A stretch of 33,539 nt of DNA, from positions 1 to 33,539 of the forward strand of contig SUWL01000028.1 in assembly GCA_015061495.1 (NCBI GenBank). The letters run 5' to 3'. The first letter of the stretch is position 1. Each line of letters begins with the position of its first letter. Below the pieces are notes generated by a model. That model worked only from the letters and a program-made list of their open reading frames with translations, was not told the origin of the DNA and did no database searches. The position numbers were made by a program, and so were the translations under genes. Shown one piece after another: positions 15,898-24,607 of this stretch. Origin of the DNA: Lentisphaerota bacterium (GTDB taxonomy: Bacteria; Verrucomicrobiota; Lentisphaeria; Victivallales; Victivallaceae).

Positions 15898-18459
15898 ATG
15901 GAAAACACTCCCAGAGAGAATTCCGGGTTATTGTGTCTGCAATTCCTTTTCGGTCAGGTTCGCAGGAACGTCAATTTTTCGTCTCTGATGACTGCAAAGG
16001 TTTTGGCGGATTATGCAGATAATCCGGAAGCTGTACTCATGACACTTGCCGGAGATCAGCGGCTTGCCCCGGAAGTCATCACAACTCCGGAAACCCTCAA
16101 CCTCTACATCGGCCCGGTGCTGCTTTTGCTGAATACCAGCAGTTGGATACTGGCTCTTGATTCCCGCCCGCTCGTGAAAAAGGAGGGCAATGTGCCGATC
16201 CTTGACCCGGCGGCAGGAAAAAATGTTCTTCAAGTTCCGGTGGCACAGGTGTTGGAGAGATTCGGCGGTAAAGGTATAATTTTCCGCAATCTGGCACAGG
16301 TCGATGTGAAAAAACAGACCCGTCTGGCATCTTTTATGCAGATCGCCCGTCACAATAACACCCAGGTGGATATCCGGGAGATCATGCACGAATATGCGGT
16401 CGGTGAAGAGGAGGTGCGCGATTCGCTTTTTGCGGAGATCGCTTCGGATTACCACTTCAAGATGAAAAAAGTCAATCTGTCGTGGAAAGAACTGCAGAAA
16501 AGTTCATCGGTATTCCCCATGATCGCCGTCAAAAACAGCGGAAAATACGCGGTATTCTGCGGATTGCGCCCCCATGAGGACGGCGAAGCTGATGCGGTTA
16601 TTCTGGACCCGGAATCCGAGCAGTACAATACTCCGGATCACTTCCGGTTCCTCTCTGAAAAGGAGTTCTGTCAGGAGTTCGGCAAAAAGTTCATCCTGAT
16701 GAAAAAGGTCTACAAACTGTCCGATGAATCCCAGCCATTCAGTCTGCGCTGGTTCATTCCGGAATTTCTCAAGAATAAAGCGATTTTCGGCGAAATCGCC
16801 TTGATGGTGGTGCTGCTGACGGTCTTTTCACTGATCATTCCGCTCTTTTTCCAGATCGTCGTGGATAAAGTGCTGGTCAATCAGGCGTACAATACGCTCA
16901 ATGTCATCGGAGTGGGGATCATTATCGCAGTGATATTCAACGCGCTGGTCGGCTATGTCCGCAGTTATCTGCTGTTGTTTGCCACCAACAAGATCGATAT
17001 TTCCACGGCGACCAAGACCTTCACGCACCTTATGAAACTGCCGGTGGATTTCTTTGACCGGGTGCCGTCGGGCGTATTGCTCAAACACATGCAGCAGACT
17101 GAAAAGATCCGGGGATTTCTTTCCGGGAATCTTTTCTTCACCCTGCTGGATATTTTCGCACTGTGCATATTTATTCCGCTGCTGCTCTGCTACAGCTGGA
17201 TTTTGACCCTGATCGTGCTGGGATTTTCCGCACTGATGGCACTGGTCATCGCCTGTCTTATCAAGCCGTTCCAGAGACGTCTGGATGAACTTTATCAGGC
17301 TGAAGGTAAACGCCAGAGCATGCTCGTGGAGTCCATCCACGGTATCAAAACTGTCAAATCCCTCGCTCTTGAACCGGTGGAACGCAAAATCTGGGATGAT
17401 TCCACTGCCTATGCGATCAAATCCTATTTCCGGGTCGGTAAAATTTCCATGACCGCCCAGAGCATCAGCCAGATGCAGGAAATGATGATGACCATCTGCG
17501 TGATCTGGATCGGTGCGCATCTGGTTTTTGACCATGTGATCACCATCGGTGCGTTGATCGCATTCCAGATGCTCGCCAACCGGGTCACCGGTCCGCTGGT
17601 AAAAATGGTCGGACTTATCCATGAATATCAGCAGATCGCCCTGTCGGTACGGATGCTGGGAACCGTGATGAATTCTCCGGCTGAACCCGCCGGAGGCGGT
17701 GTCCGCAATCCGTTGCGCGGCGGCGTTGAATTTGAACGCATATCTTTCCGCTACCGCAGTGATCTGCCCATGGTCATCAAAAACTTCTCACTGGATATCC
17801 AACCCGGTGAAACCGTCGGATTCGTCGGCAGATCCGGTTCCGGTAAGACCACGATCACCAAACTGCTGCAGGGGCTTTACCATGTGCAGCAGGGTATCAT
17901 CAAAATCGACGGTATCGATATCCGCGAACTGGATAAAGCACATCTGCGGCGCAATATCGGCGTGGTGCTGCAGGAAAATTACTTTTTCAGCGGAACTGTC
18001 CGGGAAAATATCGCTCTTCCCAAACAGAATGCCGCACTGGAAGAGATCATTTATGCCGCCAAACTCGCCGGTGCGGATGAGTTCATTCAGAAACTCCCCC
18101 GGGGCTATGATACGGTGCTGGAGGAGAATGCCGCCAACCTTTCCGGAGGTCAGAAACAGCGCCTCGCTATCGCCCGGGCATTGCTGACCAATCCGCCGAT
18201 ATTGATTTTTGACGAAGCGACCAGTGCGCTTGACCCGGAAAGCGAAGAGGTCATCCGCAAAAATCTTAAAGCCATCGCTAAAGGCCGCACCGTATTGATC
18301 GTTTCCCACCGGTTGTCGATCATCAGCCATGCAGATAAGATCATGGTGCTGGACAATGGAGAGATCAGTGCGCTGGGCAACCACCGCGAACTGGTTTCGC
18401 AGCCGGGTATCTACCGGGAATTCTGGAATCAGCAAATGAGTGTGGAATTGGAGGACTGA
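15898..18459 (+). CDS. HlyB-like type I secretion ABC transporter with degenerate C39 domain
   Basis: Start ATG 15898 is preferred because AAAGGA lies at 15881-15886; in-frame ATGs at 15841 and 15856 would add up to 19 residues and have weaker sites. The 853-residue protein has an extra N-terminal part of about 140 residues, then a C39-peptidase-like domain (about 142-270) in which the catalytic cysteine is absent (RLASFMQIARHN). The membrane domain (about 285-560, WFIPEFLKNKAIFGEI, PLFFQIVVDKVLVNQ) is close to E. coli HlyB. The ATPase domain has Walker A GRSGSGKTT (644-652), LSGGQ (748-752), Walker B ILIFDEATSALD and switch histidine in VSHRLS. Such proteins drive one-step export of unfolded substrates with C-terminal signals, the dead C39 domain acting as chaperone. 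The next gene is its HlyD partner. Confidence 0.93.
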   Translation: MENTPRENSGLLCLQFLFGQVRRNVNFSSLMTAKVLADYADNPEAVLMTLAGDQRLAPEVITTPETLNLYIGPVLLLLNTSSWILALDSRPLVKKEGNVPILDPAAGKNVLQVPVAQVLERFGGKGIIFRNLAQVDVKKQTRLASFMQIARHNNTQVDIREIMHEYAVGEEEVRDSLFAEIASDYHFKMKKVNLSWKELQKSSSVFPMIAVKNSGKYAVFCGLRPHEDGEADAVILDPESEQYNTPDHFRFLSEKEFCQEFGKKFILMKKVYKLSDESQPFSLRWFIPEFLKNKAIFGEIALMVVLLTVFSLIIPLFFQIVVDKVLVNQAYNTLNVIGVGIIIAVIFNALVGYVRSYLLLFATNKIDISTATKTFTHLMKLPVDFFDRVPSGVLLKHMQQTEKIRGFLSGNLFFTLLDIFALCIFIPLLLCYSWILTLIVLGFSALMALVIACLIKPFQRRLDELYQAEGKRQSMLVESIHGIKTVKSLALEPVERKIWDDSTAYAIKSYFRVGKISMTAQSISQMQEMMMTICVIWIGAHLVFDHVITIGALIAFQMLANRVTGPLVKMVGLIHEYQQIALSVRMLGTVMNSPAEPAGGGVRNPLRGGVEFERISFRYRSDLPMVIKNFSLDIQPGETVGFVGRSGSGKTTITKLLQGLYHVQQGIIKIDGIDIRELDKAHLRRNIGVVLQENYFFSGTVRENIALPKQNAALEEIIYAAKLAGADEFIQKLPRGYDTVLEENAANLSGGQKQRLAIARALLTNPPILIFDEATSALDPESEEVIRKNLKAIAKGRTVLIVSHRLSIISHADKIMVLDNGEISALGNHRELVSQPGIYREFWNQQMSVELED

Positions 18460-18461
18460 TC

Positions 18462-19790
18462 ATGGAGTACGATGTGAAAAAAGTTCCCGGCAAGGTCATC
18501 GAATATCAGCCGGATGCTTTGGAAATAAAAAATCAGAAACTGCCCGGATTGATCAAATTCGGAGTGTGGTTTCCGCTGATTCTGGTTGCCGGTTGCATCA
18601 TCTGGGCATCATTCGCCAGAACCGATGTCGTTGTTCAGGGCGGCGGAAAAATGGTTTCCGACCAGCCGATGATCGTGATGAAACCGCTGGAAAGATCCGT
18701 GATCAAAGAGATCAAGGTCAAAGTCGGTGATGAGGTGAAAAAAGGTCAGGTGCTGATCACCTTTGACCCGGCATTCAACCGGGCGGAAGCCGACCGTTTG
18801 AAAAACGAGATCTCCGCCCAGGAGGCGCACTTGAAACGTCTGCAGGCGGAGTTTACCGAAAAGAACTTCGATGCCGGCAGCGATCACTTTGACCGCTGGC
18901 AGCTGGCGATCTACCGTCAGCGTCAGGAGTATTTCAAGCAGCGCATGACCTACTTTGCCGAAGCTCTCAAGCAGATCGATGCCATGGAAAAGAGCAAACA
19001 GGATACCTTGAGAAAGCAGAAGGAGCGGCTGATCAAAATTCAGGAACTTGAGGGCATTTTTGACGATCTGTACAAGAAAAAGGCCGGTACGCTGGTCGAT
19101 CTGCATCAGATGTCCATCACCCGTATGGAAATGGAAGCCGCCGTCGATCAGCTTGCCAATGATCTGCTGGAACTCAAACACCGCCGGGGGACGACACTGG
19201 CGGAGCAGAACTCCTTTGTCCAGGAGTGGCGCAACAAGATTTCCGAAGATATGGTGACGGTTGACCGGAATTTGACTTCCACCCGGAAAGAGTATGACAA
19301 GGTCGCCCAGTTGATCGAATATGTGGAATTGGTCGCTCCGTGCGATGCGGTGGTTCACGAAATCGCTTCATTTTCTCCCGGTTCAGCGGTGCGCGAGGCG
19401 GAAGCTCTGATCACCCTGGTTCCCACCGAGGGTACTATCGAACTGGAAGCTGAAATCCGTCCGGAAGATATCGGCAAAGTCAAAGTCGGTTCTGAAGCCC
19501 GGATCAAACTTTCCGCATATCCATTCCAGAAATACGGCACGCTTGCCGGTAAGGTGAAAAATATTTCCGAAGACACGTTGGAACGCAATGTCGGCGGTGC
19601 AACGGTCAAATATTATCGCGCCAGGATCGAAATCGATCCCAACAGCAAACTGCGCATCGTGGAAGATAAGTTCCGGCTGATTCCAGGCATGGAAACCCAA
19701 TGCGAAATCAAATGCGACCGCCGCCGGGTCATCACCTATGTGCTTTATCCGCTGATCAAAGCACTGGATGAAACCGCCCGGGAACCGTGA
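18462..19790 (+). CDS. HlyD-family membrane fusion (adaptor) protein of type I secretion
   Basis: The 442-residue protein begins two bases after the ABC transporter stop with GGAGG as ribosome-binding site. A short cytoplasmic start is followed by one membrane segment (FGVWFPLILVAGCIIWASF, about residues 27-46). Next is a half lipoyl motif (MKPLERSVIKEIKVKVGDEV, KKGQVLITFD) and a long alpha-helical coiled-coil hairpin (about 105-285, rich in glutamine, lysine and glutamate). The second lipoyl half (VELVAPCDAVVHEIASFSPG) and a beta-barrel with the terminal block FRLIPGMETQCEIKCDRR complete the fold. This is the standard HlyD/LapC architecture, joining the inner-membrane ABC protein to a TolC-like outer-membrane channel. 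No TolC homologue is in the window, so the channel must be encoded elsewhere. Confidence 0.93.
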   Translation: MEYDVKKVPGKVIEYQPDALEIKNQKLPGLIKFGVWFPLILVAGCIIWASFARTDVVVQGGGKMVSDQPMIVMKPLERSVIKEIKVKVGDEVKKGQVLITFDPAFNRAEADRLKNEISAQEAHLKRLQAEFTEKNFDAGSDHFDRWQLAIYRQRQEYFKQRMTYFAEALKQIDAMEKSKQDTLRKQKERLIKIQELEGIFDDLYKKKAGTLVDLHQMSITRMEMEAAVDQLANDLLELKHRRGTTLAEQNSFVQEWRNKISEDMVTVDRNLTSTRKEYDKVAQLIEYVELVAPCDAVVHEIASFSPGSAVREAEALITLVPTEGTIELEAEIRPEDIGKVKVGSEARIKLSAYPFQKYGTLAGKVKNISEDTLERNVGGATVKYYRARIEIDPNSKLRIVEDKFRLIPGMETQCEIKCDRRRVITYVLYPLIKALDETAREP

Positions 19791-19835
19791 GTTGATGGCG
19801 CGGCGGATTAAGCGTGCTTATTTGCGCCGTTGCGG

Positions 19836-19863
19836 TTGCAAAAAAGGTTTGTTGTGCTATATT
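19836..19863 (+). promoter_or_regulatory. first promoter candidate of the polysaccharide operon
   Basis: TTGCAA at 19836-19841, a 16-base spacer and TATATT at 19858-19863 lie in the 118-base gap after the HlyD gene. A small inverted repeat (GGCGC...GCGCC with an inner TAAGC/GCTTA hairpin, about 19798-19829) lies just upstream but has no T-run, so I do not call it a terminator. Confidence 0.5.
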
Positions 19864-19884
19864 AAGTTTTAAGAGTTTATTTGT

Positions 19885-19893
19885 TGGTATAAT
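19885..19893 (+). promoter_or_regulatory. second promoter candidate: extended -10 box
   Basis: TGGTATAAT is a perfect extended -10 element (TG-N-TATAAT) without a clear -35 box. Transcription from it would begin around 19900, on or next to the ribosome-binding site AGAGG (19896-19900), giving a very short or leaderless transcript. It may be secondary to the upstream promoter. Confidence 0.35.
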
Positions 19894-19908
19894 ATAGAGG
19901 TTCTGGCT

Positions 19909-22900
19909 GTGAGTTCAACCGGAAATGATTTTTGTTCAGCAGAATGTCTGTTGCATATATTGCCGGCTAACGCTGAAAAGATAAGTGCCCGGGTCAAAAA
20001 TTATGATGCAGTGATATACCGGGATGATACATCACTCTATTTCCCGCTGCTGACGGATGCTCCGGCATCTTCACGTCCTCTTGGCACTTATGAGTGCCGC
20101 CACTATGAAGCATTGAAACTGCTCAAAGACAACCCGGTTGAACATATCGCCCCGGTAACGGCGCTCTGTCACTGTTATCACGGTATTGCCATGATCAAAG
20201 GCGATGTGATGTTCAATGCCAATTCGATCCCGAAATGTTTTGATTCTTCCCAGGGGGCTTTGATCAGAGATCGCGATCAATCCATTTTGTGGAACAAATT
20301 CAAGATGTGGATGCTTGATCTGGCAACAGCACTGCGTGATCTGCACCGTTTGGGACTGGCACACGGAGATATTACGACCTTTAATGCGATCATCGATAAG
20401 AATGGTCATGCGTTCTGGATCGACCTCGAAAATCTCAATTTCGATCCGGTGCAGATGGATTGCGACATCGCATCATTCATCTTTCATGTCGTTCTTTTTG
20501 CAGCCGGACATTTGAAAGAGATGCCACTGAATTTTCTCGATGAGTGTACCGATATCTGGAAACATGCTTCTGACCGTCAGGAATTCATTGAAAAGTTCAT
20601 TGATCTGCTGCAGAAAGATTCTGCGCTGGAAACGTTATCCATGGCGGAGGTCCGCAGCCGCAATATTTCCCTTGCCAGAAGATTTGCAGACGCTGACGGG
20701 CAGACATCGTTCCATCGTAATTGTCAGGTCTATTTCAATGCTTCTGCGATCCATTTTCAACGGGATTTTCTCTGGCTGATAAACGGGATCATGCCGGCGA
20801 TCCGTCATGATCATTCTGTTTTGGCGGATATTTATCAGAGATTGGTGAATGTGGTCGATAATATCGATGAATTGAAGTCGATGGATAAAGAACGCATCGA
20901 AGCGTTCGGTAAACTTTCCAATGCATCCAAGATGGTTTCTCTGGAAAGTTCAAAAAGTGCTGTCGCTGACCGGAATTACCGGAAACTTGCCAATAAAGTT
21001 CAGTTGAGTTACCGTCTTGAATATGAATTACGGCAGAAAAATGCTGAACTGCGCTGGGAAAAGGCGCAGAATATTCTGCTGCGGCAGTTGTTCCGGGAAT
21101 TGAGCGATGCTTTTTCCGGATGTCGCGGCATCGATTTTCACAAGGCACAGATCCTGCAGATTTTGCGTGACCGGGAGATGAATGACCTGCCGGGGTGGGG
21201 AACTTCAGCGATGACCAAATTCATCTGTTCGATTCTCGACGATATCCCTGTCGATCCCGGATGTGAATTGCCGGAAACGGATTTTGATCTGAATTCGGTC
21301 AGCATCAAACGTTTTGAAGGTCTGGATTCATTTGCAAGCATCAACTGTCCGGAACCGGCGAAACCTCTGGATGTCCCGGATGAATCACTGCTGATCTCCA
21401 TCGTTCTTCCGGTTTACAATCAGGCCGAAATGATTTCAGAAGCCATCGATTCCATCCTGGCGCAGGATTACCGTAACTGGGAGTTGATCATTGTCAACGA
21501 TGGTTCGACGGATAATGTCGCTGAAGTCGTTGCACCTTATCTTACCGATCGCAGGATCTTTTATCTGGAACAGAAAAATCAGTATGTCGCCCGGGCATTG
21601 AGCAACGGTTTTGCCTTCGCATCCGGTGAATTTCTCACCTGGACCAGTGCCGATAATATCATGGAACCGCAAATGCTCCGCCGCTTGAGTGCCTTTTTGC
21701 GCAGTAATTCCGATACCGCCATGGTTTATGCAGACTATACCGCCATCAACGGCAAAGGCGAACCGCTGACTGAAAAATGGTACCGTCCGCATAACCGCCG
21801 TCGGCCGGATTCTCCGGAGATCCATCTGCCGCATACCACCGAATTGCTCAATCTGGTCCATGACAATTTCATCGGAGCCAGTTTCATGTACCGCCACTCG
21901 GTGAAAATGTTCTTTGAAGATTACGAACCGACGCTCGGCATCGAAGATTACGATTATTGGATGCGGATAAATTCCATGCTCAATATTTCCCATCTGGGAA
22001 CCGATGAATTGCTCTATCGTTACCGGGTGCACGATAAATCGCTTTCTGCGCATGCCAAAGAGCTGAAGATCCGTGAAAAAGCCATGCGGCTGCTGGGATA
22101 TGACAGAGAACGGCAGGGATTTTATTTCAAAGAGTTTGAGATATATGGTTCTTTCTCCCCAGCTCGGCTGAAATTAGGTGAATTTTTTGCACATTTCCAT
22201 GGCCAAAAGTGTGAAACAGCGCTCCCGCCGCATCCGCTGGATAAAAAAATTCTGCTGATCAGAGGCGATGAACTTGCATCCTACACCTTTGACGAATTGC
22301 GATGTTTCAACTTTATCGGGGTGTATTTTGCCCCCGGACAAGCCAATGAAGTCGGAAAAAACGCCTTTTTTATAAGGCGGTTCAAAATCCAGTGCTTCGC
22401 CGCAAGCGGCAGTGAAGAGATGCGCCGGATCAAGGTGCTGACTCCGCATTGTATGTCCTGCCTGCCCGGGGAAATCGGATTTTTCAGCGCGATCATCGCC
22501 AATAACCGGATCTTTTTTGATGCCACCCATAAACCGGAAGAACTCAAACGGGAACTGCCGCTTTTCCCGGAAAAAGATCCCGGCAGGATCATCATCCTGA
22601 TGGATTACTTCGGACACGGCGGCATGGAACAAGTGGCGTATGATATGGTCAGATCTTTCCGCAAAGCCGGACGCAATACCCTGCTGGTAAGTGTTTCCGG
22701 TATGGCAGATGATCTGGTTTTGCCGGAAGGTATCGAGATCCGTACTCTGGATGCAAATGATCCGCATACCGATTACCGGACTTTGCTCGCTTCCGAAAAG
22801 ACCGATGCGGTGATCGCCCACTACTGCACCTGGGGCGCATGGTATACTTTTGAACAGCATATCCCCTATTTCCAGGTCATCCACAATACCTATGTCTGGT

Positions 22901-23739
22901 TCAGTGACGAGGACATTGCCAAATATACCGAAACTTCTCCTTATACGACCGCATATATCGCCGTTTCCGCCAATGTGGCATGGTACGCCATGGAAAAAAT
23001 GAAACTGCCGCCGGAAAAGATGATCATCGTCGAAAATGGCGTGAATATCGGCAATTTCAAAAAATCTCCGGCAGTCAGAGAAAAAGTCCGCCGGGAATTG
23101 GGCTTCAAAGAGAGCGATTTCGTCATGCTCAATCCCGCCAGCTGTTACGGTGCCAAAAATCAGCTTGGCTTGATCCACGCCTTTGCCAAAGCCCGCATGG
23201 GCAACAGTAATTTGAAACTGGTCATGGCGGGAACCGTCCTTGAACCATACTACTTTGAGCGGATCAGACAGGTCATTGACAAATTCGATTTGCAGGACCA
23301 TGTGATCTGCGGCAGATATTTTGACAATATGCCGGATATTTACAATGCCGTCGATGCGGTGGTATTACCCAGTTTCTGGGAAGGTTGTTCGCTTGCAGTG
23401 GTGGAGACCATCCACATGCATCTGCCGCTGCTTGCCACCAATGTCGGTGATGTCCAGCGTCAGACCGACTGCCGCAACTGCCTGCTGGTCGATCTGCCAT
23501 TCAAATACCTGACGGAACTGGATTTCCGCAACTATACGGAAACGATCTGGAATCCGGATGAAAACATGGTCAACGAACTTGCCAATGCCATGCACAAAAT
23601 GGCTCTGGGCAACTACCCGATCGGCGCATATCCGAAAATCACCGAATTGAATGCCGATAATGTTTACGGACGTTATTTGAGAATATTGAACTATTACGCC
23701 GGCAGACTGGATATCAGTGTTTTCCGGCACAACATTTGA
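19909..23739 (+). CDS. three-domain protein: sugar-kinase-like, GT2 and GT4 glycosyltransferases
   Basis: The gene starts with GTG (AGAGG at 19896-19900) and encodes 1276 residues. Residues about 30-260 resemble the Kdo/LPS-kinase branch of the protein-kinase fold: HGDITTFN places Asp154 and Asn159 as the catalytic loop, and WIDLEN places Asp172 as the metal aspartate. A helical, probably coiled-coil stretch rich in K/E/R/L follows (about 310-400). A GT2 domain begins at ISIVLPVYNQAEM (496) and contains IIVNDGSTDN and WTSADN, where the usual first aspartate of DxD is serine (580) and Asp582 is kept. A GT4 domain runs from about 893, with GHGGMEQV, ENGVNIGNF and the EX7E pair Glu1158/Glu1166 in SFWEGCSLAVVE. 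No signal peptide or membrane segment is seen. It leads the export operon, so it probably builds and phosphorylates the glycan on the cytoplasmic side. Confidence 0.9.
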   Translation: MSSTGNDFCSAECLLHILPANAEKISARVKNYDAVIYRDDTSLYFPLLTDAPASSRPLGTYECRHYEALKLLKDNPVEHIAPVTALCHCYHGIAMIKGDVMFNANSIPKCFDSSQGALIRDRDQSILWNKFKMWMLDLATALRDLHRLGLAHGDITTFNAIIDKNGHAFWIDLENLNFDPVQMDCDIASFIFHVVLFAAGHLKEMPLNFLDECTDIWKHASDRQEFIEKFIDLLQKDSALETLSMAEVRSRNISLARRFADADGQTSFHRNCQVYFNASAIHFQRDFLWLINGIMPAIRHDHSVLADIYQRLVNVVDNIDELKSMDKERIEAFGKLSNASKMVSLESSKSAVADRNYRKLANKVQLSYRLEYELRQKNAELRWEKAQNILLRQLFRELSDAFSGCRGIDFHKAQILQILRDREMNDLPGWGTSAMTKFICSILDDIPVDPGCELPETDFDLNSVSIKRFEGLDSFASINCPEPAKPLDVPDESLLISIVLPVYNQAEMISEAIDSILAQDYRNWELIIVNDGSTDNVAEVVAPYLTDRRIFYLEQKNQYVARALSNGFAFASGEFLTWTSADNIMEPQMLRRLSAFLRSNSDTAMVYADYTAINGKGEPLTEKWYRPHNRRRPDSPEIHLPHTTELLNLVHDNFIGASFMYRHSVKMFFEDYEPTLGIEDYDYWMRINSMLNISHLGTDELLYRYRVHDKSLSAHAKELKIREKAMRLLGYDRERQGFYFKEFEIYGSFSPARLKLGEFFAHFHGQKCETALPPHPLDKKILLIRGDELASYTFDELRCFNFIGVYFAPGQANEVGKNAFFIRRFKIQCFAASGSEEMRRIKVLTPHCMSCLPGEIGFFSAIIANNRIFFDATHKPEELKRELPLFPEKDPGRIIILMDYFGHGGMEQVAYDMVRSFRKAGRNTLLVSVSGMADDLVLPEGIEIRTLDANDPHTDYRTLLASEKTDAVIAHYCTWGAWYTFEQHIPYFQVIHNTYVWFSDEDIAKYTETSPYTTAYIAVSANVAWYAMEKMKLPPEKMIIVENGVNIGNFKKSPAVREKVRRELGFKESDFVMLNPASCYGAKNQLGLIHAFAKARMGNSNLKLVMAGTVLEPYYFERIRQVIDKFDLQDHVICGRYFDNMPDIYNAVDAVVLPSFWEGCSLAVVETIHMHLPLLATNVGDVQRQTDCRNCLLVDLPFKYLTELDFRNYTETIWNPDENMVNELANAMHKMALGNYPIGAYPKITELNADNVYGRYLRILNYYAGRLDISVFRHNI

Positions 23740-23758
23740 GCAGAGGTATTTTATAGAG

Positions 23759-24607
23759 ATGAATCGGATCCTTAAAAAATTGCTGGTGCTGATAAATGTC
23801 TGGGCACCGTTGAAATACGTTTACGACCACCGGTCACTGACCGGAAATCTGATCAAACGCCGTTTTTCCCAGATGTACCGCAGTTCGATGATGGGCAAAT
23901 TGTGGAGCATCATCCACCCGTTATTTATGCTGCTGATCTACGCGTACGTTTTCCGGATCGTCTTTGAAGTCCGCTGGGATATGGAAAATGCCAATGAAAC
24001 GGATTCGATGTTTGCCATTACCATGTTCACCGGTATGATATTTTTCAACGTCTTTGCTGAGGCGCTCAACTCCTCTGCCAACGTGATGGCTGGCAATGTG
24101 AATTTTGTCAAAAAGACCATTTTCCCGCTGGAATTGCTGCCGATCACCCAGAGTTTGGGAGCGGCGATCACCGGTGTGATCTGTTTTGCTCTGGTGGTCG
24201 TTGCACGGGTGATATTTGACGGATTCGGGATCTTTTCCTGGAGCATGCTGCTTTTTCCGCTGTTGTTCATTTTGTTTTTATTCTTTGTTTCCGGGATCTG
24301 CCTGTTTGTGGCATCGCTTGGGGTCTACTTCCGGGATACCCAGTTTGTATGCGGCATTATTCTGCAGATGCTCTTTTTTACCACCCCGATCTTCTATCCG
24401 GTGGAGAGGGTCCCGGAAGAGTATCACTGGGTGCTGGACAGCAATCCGCTTTCACTCTACGTCAGTGTGGGCAGGAAGTTGCTGCTTAACGGCGCAGTTC
24501 CCGGTGCCGACAGCTGGCTGTTGATCGTTTTAATCAGTGTACTGGTCTGGCAGTGCGGCTGGACATGGTTCACCACCACCAAAAAGGGATTTGCTGATGT
24601 CCTCTGA
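23759..24607 (+). CDS. wzm: ABC-2 polysaccharide export permease (Wzm-like)
   Basis: Start ATG 23759 gives MNRILKKLLVLINVW and a 282-residue protein; an upstream in-frame ATG at 23717 would overlap the preceding gene and has no ribosome-binding site. A short amphipathic start (RSLTGNLIKRRFSQMYRSSM, GKLWSIIHPLFMLLIY) is the hallmark of this permease family, followed by six hydrophobic segments including YAYVFRIVF, GMIFFNVFAEAL, LLFPLLFILFLFFVSGICLF and a last one near the C-terminus. Wzm proteins form the channel that flips a finished undecaprenyl-linked O-antigen or other polysaccharide across the inner membrane. It is 19 bases from the glycosyltransferase gene and overlaps the ATPase gene by 11 bases. 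Confidence 0.93.
   Translation: MNRILKKLLVLINVWAPLKYVYDHRSLTGNLIKRRFSQMYRSSMMGKLWSIIHPLFMLLIYAYVFRIVFEVRWDMENANETDSMFAITMFTGMIFFNVFAEALNSSANVMAGNVNFVKKTIFPLELLPITQSLGAAITGVICFALVVVARVIFDGFGIFSWSMLLFPLLFILFLFFVSGICLFVASLGVYFRDTQFVCGIILQMLFFTTPIFYPVERVPEEYHWVLDSNPLSLYVSVGRKLLLNGAVPGADSWLLIVLISVLVWQCGWTWFTTTKKGFADVL

Noticed and set aside
19798-19829. Inverted repeat after the HlyD gene as terminator
   Set aside because: The stems are short and no T-run follows; read-through toward the glycan operon remains possible.
23717-23758. ATG 23717 as start of the Wzm-like permease
   Set aside because: It overlaps the end of the preceding gene, has no ribosome-binding site, and adds residues not typical for the family.
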